Below the pieces are notes generated by a model, which saw nothing but the letters and a program-made list of their open reading frames with translations, was not told the DNA's origin and did not search any database. A stretch of DNA of 64,000 bases, taken from assembly GCF_016745395.1 (NCBI RefSeq), contig NZ_JAERVJ010000006.1, positions 62,001 through 126,000 of the forward strand. The letters are read 5' to 3'. This DNA is from Methylocystis sp. Sn-Cys. GTDB taxonomy: Bacteria > Pseudomonadota > Alphaproteobacteria > Rhizobiales > Beijerinckiaceae. Shown one piece after another: positions 58,567 through 64,000 of the stretch (position 1 is its first letter; each line of letters starts with the position of its first letter). Position numbers and translations under genes: made by a program.

Positions 58567-59594
58567 GGAACCGGAATCGTGTCGAATGCGGCTTGGCAGA
58601 GCTGCTTGACCGGTTCGTCGCCGCGCAGCGCATGAATGGGATCGACAAAAATGCGATGCGCCATCACCTCGAGAAAAACGTCTTTGATGTCGTCCGGCGT
58701 CAGATAGTCCCTACCCTCGAGCCAGGCGCGCACCCGCGCCGCAAGCGCCAGAGTCGCAAGGCCGCGTGGGCTGGCGCCGCCCTTTACAAGCGTCGCGACG
58801 TCGACGTCGCGCAACGATATGCCGACGGACGCCGGCTCGGTCAGCGCGCGCCAGAGGTTCAACACATAAGACTGGAGGGTCGGGCTCGCCTTCACCGTCT
58901 CCTGGATTACGCGCGCCACGCTCCCGATCTCGCGATAGTCGACCGTTCCGGGCGCCACTCTGTCGAGAAGTAAATCGACATCCTGAAAGACGGGATCAAA
59001 AATAAGGCTGCGCCGCGCCTCTGGATCGGCGGGCGCCTGCATGGAAATTTCCATAAAGAAGCGGTCTCTTGCGGCGGCAGGCAGTTCGAATGTCTCTTCG
59101 CGCTCGACCATATTGCGGTCGGCGAAAACCTGGAGATAGGGAAAATTGACCAGACGGTTGAACGCCGTCACGCTTCGTTCGGCCATCAGCCGCAAAAGGA
59201 GCGAATGGACCTGTGGCCGCGCGCGATTGATCTCGTTGAAGAAGAATACGGGCAGCGTATCCGCCAGCCGCAGAAGCTCCGAGGCTTCGACGCGCGGGCG
59301 ACCGTCGTCGCCAAGATAGGTATGGTAGAGGATGTCGCTCGGCATCATATCGACCGTGCCCTCGAAACGGGCGAAATCCCCGCCGAGCGCGCGGGACACC
59401 GCTCGAAGCAAGGTCGTCTTGCCGACGCCGACGTCGCCTTCGATCATGATATGGCCGCGGGCAAAAACGCCGATCGTGACGAGCCGAATGACGCGCTCCT
59501 GGCCGATGACCGCTTTTCGGATTTCCTGCTCGAAGGCGAGCGCGCGTTCGCGCCATTCGCCGAGCTTGTGCTCTTTTTGGGAGTCGTCGTTCAA
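58563..59594 (-). CDS. mxaR: MxaR, MoxR-family AAA+ ATPase
   Basis: The 343-residue ATPase has Walker A GDVGVGKTT (residues 53-61), a Walker B segment reading VFFFNEINRA in which the usual first Asp of DEINRA is Asn, and sensor regions FADRNM and FFMEISM. MoxR-type ATPases are chaperones for cofactor insertion; MxaR is the founding member, needed for active methanol dehydrogenase. It lies 131 bases after mxaI, and a strong terminator-like hairpin stands in that gap, so expression should be lower than that of mxaFJGI. The rest of the accessory genes follow with overlaps. The Asn in Walker B is the one unusual residue. Confidence 0.93.
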   Translation of the reverse strand: MNDDSQKEHKLGEWRERALAFEQEIRKAVIGQERVIRLVTIGVFARGHIMIEGDVGVGKTTLLRAVSRALGGDFARFEGTVDMMPSDILYHTYLGDDGRPRVEASELLRLADTLPVFFFNEINRARPQVHSLLLRLMAERSVTAFNRLVNFPYLQVFADRNMVEREETFELPAAARDRFFMEISMQAPADPEARRSLIFDPVFQDVDLLLDRVAPGTVDYREIGSVARVIQETVKASPTLQSYVLNLWRALTEPASVGISLRDVDVATLVKGGASPRGLATLALAARVRAWLEGRDYLTPDDIKDVFLEVMAHRIFVDPIHALRGDEPVKQLCQAAFDTIPVP

Positions 59595-59614
59595 GACACG
59601 ACCTTACAGCGCGA

Positions 59615-59691
59615 TAAAAAGGGCGGCCACGATCTCGGGAACGGACGCGATGCGCTGTTGTTGAACAACATCGGATCCAGATCGTGGCCGC
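59615..59691 (-). terminator. terminator or attenuator between mxaI and mxaR
   Basis: On the minus strand, GCGGCCACGATCT and AGATCGTGGCCGC form a perfect 13-base stem around a 43-base loop that itself contains a GTTGTT/AACAAC hairpin; CCTTTTTATC follows. It sits after the structural genes and before the accessory genes, where partial readthrough would set the ratio. Confidence 0.8.
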
Positions 59692-59726
59692 TTTCGTTCA
59701 TCGCGGAAAAACCGCGACGAATTCGA

Positions 59727-60017
59727 TTATTGAGCGATCTTGCTCACGTCATATTCCCATTTGCCGGTCTTCTTGAAATTCTCGACCCGCTTTTTGTTGC
59801 GATCTTCCATGGACTGGATCGAGGCCTGCTGCTTGGCGAGTTCCTTCGGATCGTGCTTGGGGTCGTATTTCGAGCCCTCGACCTTTTCCGGAAAGCCCGG
59901 CTTGGGTTCCCAGCAGTTGCCGGGCGCTTTGCACTTGGTGCCGTCATAGGCGAGAGCGCTGCCGGCGCTGAACATGATGCCAACGGCGACCGCCGCAGCG
60001 AAATGCATCTTACGCAT
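59727..60017 (-). CDS. mxaI: MxaI, methanol dehydrogenase small (beta) subunit
   Basis: The 96-residue precursor starts at 60017 (GGAGGAACC upstream) with a signal peptide (MHFAAAVAVGIMFSAGSALA). The mature 73 residues have the disulfide pair Cys29 and Cys35 in YDGTKCKAPGNCWEPKPGF and the lysine-rich helix region EDRNKKRVENFKKTGKWEYD. This is the beta subunit that wraps the MxaF dimer partner in the periplasmic a2b2 enzyme and is found only with the calcium enzyme, not XoxF. It is 82 bases after mxaG and precedes the attenuator. Confidence 0.95.
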   Translation of the reverse strand: MRKMHFAAAVAVGIMFSAGSALAYDGTKCKAPGNCWEPKPGFPEKVEGSKYDPKHDPKELAKQQASIQSMEDRNKKRVENFKKTGKWEYDVSKIAQ

Positions 60018-60099
60018 GCCTGGTTCCTCCATATGTGCGAGGCTCGAGCCTCTTTGTTTGCGCCTCCCGCCGATCGGCGGAACTTGCTTCGCCGTGACC
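60018..60099 (-). other. mxaG-mxaI gap with two perfect 14-base palindromes
   Basis: GAGGCTCGAGCCTC (60039-60052) and CCGCCGATCGGCGG (60067-60080) lie in tandem in the 82-base gap. As RNA they form two GC-rich hairpins without U-runs. They may protect or process the transcript, helping different subunit levels. Confidence 0.5.
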
Positions 60100-60675
60100 T
60101 TACTTTTTGGCCTGGCACTTGCCTGGCGGATTGTCCGGCAACGTCTCATGTCCGGCGTAAGGCTTGAACGACTTGCGCTGCGTATCGCTCAGCCAAGTCG
60201 CCTTCTCCGGCGCTTCCTTGAAGAGGTGGCGGACCCAAGCCATTACCTTCAGCATCTCGTCGAGCTGAAGATTCTGATATTGCGGCCCCATCGACGCCTG
60301 TGCGCCGCCATAGATCGTCGAGAACAGGCCTTCGTCGGTCTCGTTCTGCGGATAGGTCCAATAAGCGTCGTTGAGGCCGGGCCCGATCTTGCCTTCGCCG
60401 ATATGGCCATGGCAGCCCGAACACGCCGAGAGGAAAGTCTGCTCGCCCTGTTTCAAGCAGCTCAGATCCTCATTGTAGGGGTTGACGCCCGTCGTCATGA
60501 ATTCCTTGACGGCGGGAGTGTCTTTACCCTCCGGCAGCGCGTCGCTGAAATTGAGGACTTCGCCAGTGATGGTGTTGCGGAAGGTAATGGCCGACTGTGC
60601 GATTGCCGCTACGGCTACGAAGGCTCCGACCGCGGCGACGATCACACGCGCCGCATTTTTTCTTTGCTTGAACAC
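60100..60675 (-). CDS. mxaG: MxaG, cytochrome cL
   Basis: The 191-residue precursor has a signal peptide (residues 1-27), one haem c site C85-S-G-C88-H89, and a likely methionine ligand at 129 (AQASMGPQYQ). The flanking FLSACSGCHGHIGEGKIGPG and LNDAYWTYPQNETDEGLFST are typical of cytochrome cL, the specific periplasmic electron acceptor of MxaFI methanol dehydrogenase. It lies between mxaJ (30 bases upstream) and mxaI. The C-terminal KCQAKK cysteine is not part of a haem site. No xoxG is near xoxF, so this could in principle serve both enzymes, but cytochrome partners are usually specific. Confidence 0.95.
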   Translation of the reverse strand: MFKQRKNAARVIVAAVGAFVAVAAIAQSAITFRNTITGEVLNFSDALPEGKDTPAVKEFMTTGVNPYNEDLSCLKQGEQTFLSACSGCHGHIGEGKIGPGLNDAYWTYPQNETDEGLFSTIYGGAQASMGPQYQNLQLDEMLKVMAWVRHLFKEAPEKATWLSDTQRKSFKPYAGHETLPDNPPGKCQAKK

Positions 60676-60705
60676 GTTTTCTCTTCCTGCTCAGTATGCG
60701 CGCGT

Positions 60706-61623
60706 CTATTGGGTCACCGGCAAAAGGGGGACGCCTTCGGCTTTGAGGATTTCATCGATCTTCGGCTTGGCGGCGACCAGCGCGGTGTTGACGGCGTCCA
60801 GCAACGCCTTGTCGTCACGGCGAACGGCGACCGATTGTTCGAAGCGTTGCGGCACTTTTTCGCCATTGCTCTTCGCCGCATCGTCTTCAATCAAGCTCAT
60901 TCGCAAGGGAACGGTCGACGCCTTGACGTAACGCGCGACATCCGGCGCAAATCCCACTGCGATTTCGGCGGAGCCATTCACAACCTCGCCCACCATGCGA
61001 CTCGGATCGATCTGCGTATATTGATTGCGCGCTGATCTGAAGTTCACGAGCGAGTAAAGATAGGCCATATTATCTTCATATTGGCCCATGTCTTTGAGGA
61101 GCACTTCGCCCGGCGAGCCAAAGGCGACGACGATGTGGCCAGCCTTTTTCAGTCGAGCGTCGTTCCACGACTTCACGTCGAGGCCGCGATCCGCGCGGCT
61201 CACGAAGACGTAGCCAGTCCGGTAATAAGGTTTCGACGTCGCGACGCGCGGATCGCCCGTATCGAGGCCGATGATGATGTCGCAGAGGTTCTTGTCGAGA
61301 TAGTCGCGGACGAGATAGATCGCTGGCCGCTCGGACCACACGAACTGCGCCTTGCGCTTCAACGCGTCGGCGAGCGCTACCCCAATCTTGTTTTCGAGAC
61401 CCGAGCCGTCTTCCAACGACAGCGGCGGTTGGTTCTTTGCGGCGCAGATTCGCAGCGAATGAGGATCGGCTGCTTGTCCAGGCGCCTGCGCCGGATTCGA
61501 AGCCGCGTTGTTGACGGCGTCGCCGGAAACGCCAAGCGACGCAGCGGTCGCCGGCGCGGCGCCGAGGAGCGCCGCAGCAGCGACGGCGCTAAACCATGTA
61601 GACGAGCGAGTCGGACGCAACAT
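60706..61623 (-). CDS. mxaJ: MxaJ, periplasmic binding-protein-like methanol dehydrogenase chaperone
   Basis: The 305-residue precursor starts at 61623, with a signal peptide (AVAAAALLGAAPATAASL). The body is a family-3 solute-binding fold: LRICAAKNQPPLSLEDGSGL near the N-terminus of the mature protein, NLCDIIIGLDTGDPRVATSK, and the hinge region GYVFVSRADRGLDVKSWND. MxaJ is required for active methanol dehydrogenase and is thought to help subunit assembly. A hairpin lies in the 98-base gap after mxaF. Longer in-frame starts run into mxaF coding sequence and are rejected. Confidence 0.93.
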   Translation of the reverse strand: MLRPTRSSTWFSAVAAAALLGAAPATAASLGVSGDAVNNAASNPAQAPGQAADPHSLRICAAKNQPPLSLEDGSGLENKIGVALADALKRKAQFVWSERPAIYLVRDYLDKNLCDIIIGLDTGDPRVATSKPYYRTGYVFVSRADRGLDVKSWNDARLKKAGHIVVAFGSPGEVLLKDMGQYEDNMAYLYSLVNFRSARNQYTQIDPSRMVGEVVNGSAEIAVGFAPDVARYVKASTVPLRMSLIEDDAAKSNGEKVPQRFEQSVAVRRDDKALLDAVNTALVAAKPKIDEILKAEGVPLLPVTQ

Positions 61624-61721
61624 CTTCGCTTCTTTCGTGAACTTCCTCGGGCGTTTGCCCGAGCGCAGATTTATGCGCCCGAGCAAACGTCTCAATTGCT
61701 TCTTGCAAAGCAGAGAGGAGA
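61624..61721 (-). other. mxaF-mxaJ gap with hairpin
   Basis: CTCGGGC and GCCCGAG (61646-61663) form a perfect seven-base stem with a GTTT loop, without a U-run, and CTCGGGC recurs nearby. It could stabilise the mxaF message or limit readthrough into mxaJ. Confidence 0.5.
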
Positions 61722-63596
61722 TTAGTTGGCCTTGTATTCGCCGAGGTTCAGATCGTCGTAGGGACCCTTGCCGTCGAGCGCGAAGACCATCACGCCGCCG
61801 CCCATCTGGGTATAATTGGCAAGCTGCTTGAAGGCGCCGACCGCGCCAAGACCGGCCGTCGGATCCTGAAGGTCGAACACGAGGCCAACGCCCGGCCAAC
61901 CACCGACGCCGTACAGGATGGCCACATATTCGACGCCCTTGTGCTGATAGACGATCGGATGGCCGATGACGCCGGACGGAAGCTTGAACTTCCAGAGCAG
62001 GTCGCCGGTGTCGCTGTTGCGAGCCTTGATGAAGCCGTCGAGCGTTCCGTAGAAGACGACATTGCCAGCGGTCGCGGCGGTGCCGCCCCAAACCGCGAAG
62101 CGCTCCATCTTCTCCCATTTGAACTGGCCGGTGATGGCGTTGTAGGCCTTGATCTGACCCAGGCCCTCGCCCTTCTGGCGGTCGCCCTTCGGACCCGGAA
62201 ACATGTTCAGCGTCGCGCCGACGAAGAACTGACCGGCGCGGTACGGAAGCATGAAGGGCTCCCAGTCCATGCAGATATGGTTCACGCCGAGGAAGAACAG
62301 CTCCTTGGTCGGGTCGTAGGAGTCGAGCCCCTGATTGTGATAACCCATCGCCGAGGGGCAAACATCCTTGGCGAGATGATCCATGCGGGTGCCATATTCG
62401 GGGTCGCGAACCGGCAGGCCGCTCTTCAGATCGACCTTTTTGAAGACATTGACCGTGTCGTCGATTTTGTCCGCCGAGACCAAGGTGCCGTCCGTGCGGT
62501 CGAGCGTGTAGACGATGCCGTTGCGGTCCGGATGGGTCAGCAGCTTGCGAAGCTTGCCTTCCTTATCCTTCTGCTCGCTGAGCATCATGAAGTTGATGCC
62601 CGCGTAATCCCATTCGTCGTGCGGCGTCTTTTGATAGCCGAATTTCGCCGCGCCGGTTTCGAGATCGCGGCCCCAAATGGTCATCGTCCACTTGTTGTCG
62701 CCCGGACGCATCGTCTCGTTCCACGGCGCGGGGTTGCCGCTGCCGTAGTAGACGAGATTCGTGCCCGGATCATAAGCGAACCAGCCCCAATTCGTGCCGC
62801 CGCCGATCTTCCAGGCGTCGCCTTCCCAGGTCGACGTGCCAAGGCCCTTCTGGCCATAATGCGGATTCGCCTTGTTGAAGTCGTCGCCGATCAACACGTC
62901 GGAATCAGGCCCCGTGGCGTAAGCGCGCCACTTCTGCTCACCGGTACGAACGTCGTAAGCGGTCATATAACCACGCACGCCGAGCTCGGCGCCCGAGCTG
63001 CCGACAAGCACCACATCCTTGTAGACATGCGGCGCAACGGTCAGGGTCGAGCCGACTTTGAAGTCGGAGTTTTCGATCTTCCAGTATTCCTGGCCGGTAA
63101 CCGCGTTCAGGGCGACAACATTGCCGTCGAGAAGCGTCTTGATGATCAACGACGGCGTCTTGCCATCGCCAGGCCAATAGGCAAGGCCGCGATTGACGAT
63201 GTCGCAGCAGGCGACGGCGCGCGCGGCGGCGTTCTGCTTGGGCTTGTGCTGCCAAAGAATGCGCGTCGGATCGCTCAGATCGAGCGCAAAGGTGTTGTTG
63301 GGAAACGACGTATGAACATACATTTTTCCGTCGACGACAATTGGCGCGCCTTCGTGGCCGCTCAGCAGGCCCGTCGAAAAAGACCAGGAAACCTTGAGGT
63401 TCTTGACGTTGTCAGCGTTGATCTGCGTGAGCGTGCTGTAGTGGTTCGCGCTGTAGTTCTTGCCCTGCATCGCCCAGTTGTCTTCGCTCTTCGCGAGCGC
63501 TTCGAGCCGGTCTTCGGCCTGGGCGACCGACGCCATAGTGACGGGCGCCGCGATCAGGACCGACAGCAGGGAAACGGAATTTAAGAATTTCCTCAT
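61722..63596 (-). CDS. mxaF: MxaF, calcium-dependent PQQ methanol dehydrogenase large subunit
   Basis: The 624-residue precursor starts at 63596 with AGGAGG eight bases upstream and a 27-residue signal peptide. Subtracting it gives the canonical numbering: adjacent Cys103-Cys104 (precursor 130-131, [13 protein letters not shown]), Glu177 (GAELG), Asn261 (GSGNPAPW) and catalytic Asp303 in [10 protein letters not shown]. The residue two after Asp303 is alanine, marking a calcium rather than lanthanide enzyme. It oxidises methanol to formaldehyde in the periplasm, passing electrons to cytochrome cL. It heads the operon mxaFJGIRSACKLD, whose full order is conserved here. Two inverted repeats lie in its upstream region. 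Confidence 0.98.
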   Translation of the reverse strand: MRKFLNSVSLLSVLIAAPVTMASVAQAEDRLEALAKSEDNWAMQGKNYSANHYSTLTQINADNVKNLKVSWSFSTGLLSGHEGAPIVVDGKMYVHTSFPNNTFALDLSDPTRILWQHKPKQNAAARAVACCDIVNRGLAYWPGDGKTPSLIIKTLLDGNVVALNAVTGQEYWKIENSDFKVGSTLTVAPHVYKDVVLVGSSGAELGVRGYMTAYDVRTGEQKWRAYATGPDSDVLIGDDFNKANPHYGQKGLGTSTWEGDAWKIGGGTNWGWFAYDPGTNLVYYGSGNPAPWNETMRPGDNKWTMTIWGRDLETGAAKFGYQKTPHDEWDYAGINFMMLSEQKDKEGKLRKLLTHPDRNGIVYTLDRTDGTLVSADKIDDTVNVFKKVDLKSGLPVRDPEYGTRMDHLAKDVCPSAMGYHNQGLDSYDPTKELFFLGVNHICMDWEPFMLPYRAGQFFVGATLNMFPGPKGDRQKGEGLGQIKAYNAITGQFKWEKMERFAVWGGTAATAGNVVFYGTLDGFIKARNSDTGDLLWKFKLPSGVIGHPIVYQHKGVEYVAILYGVGGWPGVGLVFDLQDPTAGLGAVGAFKQLANYTQMGGGVMVFALDGKGPYDDLNLGEYKAN

Positions 63597-63939
63597 AGAC
63601 GAGTCCTCCTGCGACGTCCTGCAAGACCGTTGGCGGCTTCTTGAAAGGATGACGTCGCCTCGTGAAGACGCTCCAGCATTTCTCCAGAGTCGTCATGTTC
63701 GTTGAAGGTCGCTTCCTTGGAAGCGCTTGCCGCGCTTTATGGGAGAGACGATCCGCGAGCATATAAATTTAAGCGTCGCAGCGTGTCTCTACGATTTATC
63801 GGTAATGTGCCTCGGGAAAGAATGGCATATCGCCTCCCGGTATTTCCTACGCACCGGCGCTAACGCGTCGTCATCTTGACGCGGGTCGACATGCGGTATC
63901 TTCTCCCGCCGAACTGCATGGCTATAAGAAGCATGACGC
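63597..63939 (-). promoter_or_regulatory. mxaF promoter region with two overlapping inverted repeats
   Basis: Between 115 and 142 bases upstream of the mxaF ATG, CGCTTCCTTGGAAGCG (63710-63725, seven-base arms) overlaps AAGCGCTTGCCGCGCTT (63721-63737, six-base arms). An AT-rich stretch (TATAAATTTAAG, 63762-63773) lies just upstream. These are the best candidates for activator binding, for instance by the MxaB-like regulator. I cannot assign -35/-10 with certainty. Confidence 0.55.
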
Positions 63940-64000
63940 ATGTCTGATCGTATGGTTTTCGGCCTTTTTGGCGCCTATCTGCTGACGCTCGGCGCCGCCG
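63940..64000 (+). CDS. partial gene divergent from mxaF, membrane-type N-terminus
   Basis: The frame starts at 63940 and leaves the window after 20 codons: MSDRMVFGLFGAYLLTLGAA. The residues form the beginning of a membrane segment or signal anchor. Nothing more can be seen. In several methylotrophs a small divergent gene (for example mxaW in Methylobacterium) shares the mxaF promoter region, but similarity to it cannot be judged from 20 residues. There is no clear Shine-Dalgarno sequence. Confidence 0.35.
   Translation, partial: MSDRMVFGLFGAYLLTLGAA

Noticed and set aside
61941-63584. Long plus-strand open frame (547 codons) over mxaF
   Set aside because: It is the antisense shadow of a highly conserved gene with GC-rich third positions; its translation shows no family features.
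1-64000. CRISPR arrays, rRNA, intact insertion sequences or phage genes
   Set aside because: No regularly spaced direct repeats, transposase motifs or structural RNA signatures were found on either strand.

Overview
The window reads as chromosome of an alphaproteobacterial (type II, Methylosinus/Methylocystis-like) methanotroph. The evidence is a calcium methanol dehydrogenase operon (mxaFJGIRSACKLD, 53.2-63.6 kb, minus strand), a second lanthanide-type methanol dehydrogenase (xoxF, 13.8-15.7 kb), a 25-residue pqqA gene (50.7 kb), and at the left edge an mbnP-mbnH pair of the kind tied to copper and methanobactin. Genus is inferred from gene content only.

Layout. 0-1.7 kb: mbnH (cut by the window edge), mbnP and a small metal-motif membrane protein. 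2.1-10.4 kb: a surface polysaccharide region with a Wzy-type polymerase, a Wzx-type flippase, an exported beta-helix protein, an acyltransferase, a GMC oxidoreductase and an aldo/keto reductase; it looks more AT-rich than its surroundings. 10.8-15.8 kb: aldehyde dehydrogenase, an AcoR-like regulator without the AAA+ domain, and xoxF, with two copies of one palindrome (TGTCGCAA arms) in the two promoter gaps. 17.1-28.2 kb: nine genes in the same order as the staphyloferrin B operon sbnABCDEFGHI, nearly all overlapping or touching. 28.1-40.0 kb: iron uptake genes: PepSY protein, two TonB-dependent receptors, hemP, a probable exbD remnant, tonB, a binding protein/permease/ATPase transporter, and three translationally coupled genes of unknown function. 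40.2-43.9 kb: FMN reductase, a 5'-truncated ribBA abutting an oppositely oriented ompW fragment, and a regulator that fuses a sigma-54 activator to an SsuA-like sulfonate-binding domain. 44.3-50.6 kb: a two-component system, a third TonB receptor and an exported isonitrile-hydratase-like protein. 50.7-53.0 kb: pqqA and a divergent sensor kinase/response regulator pair. 53.2-63.6 kb: the mxa operon. A divergent gene begins at the right edge.

How the parts fit. The theme is metal supply for methane and methanol oxidation: copper (MbnP/MbnH), iron (the sbn-type siderophore with its TonB/ABC uptake), and the calcium/PQQ and lanthanide/PQQ enzymes with a local PQQ precursor gene. The sbn-like operon would make a citrate, 2,3-diaminopropionate and 2-oxoglutarate derived carboxylate siderophore. 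The receptor at 29.3 kb and the transporter at 33-36 kb are the obvious uptake route. A strong hairpin followed by a U-run between mxaI and mxaR probably keeps the chaperone and insertion genes well below the structural subunits. Shared sequence blocks upstream of sbnA, hemP/receptor 1 and receptor 2 suggest common iron control.

No tRNA, rRNA, CRISPR array, intact insertion sequence or phage gene was recognised.
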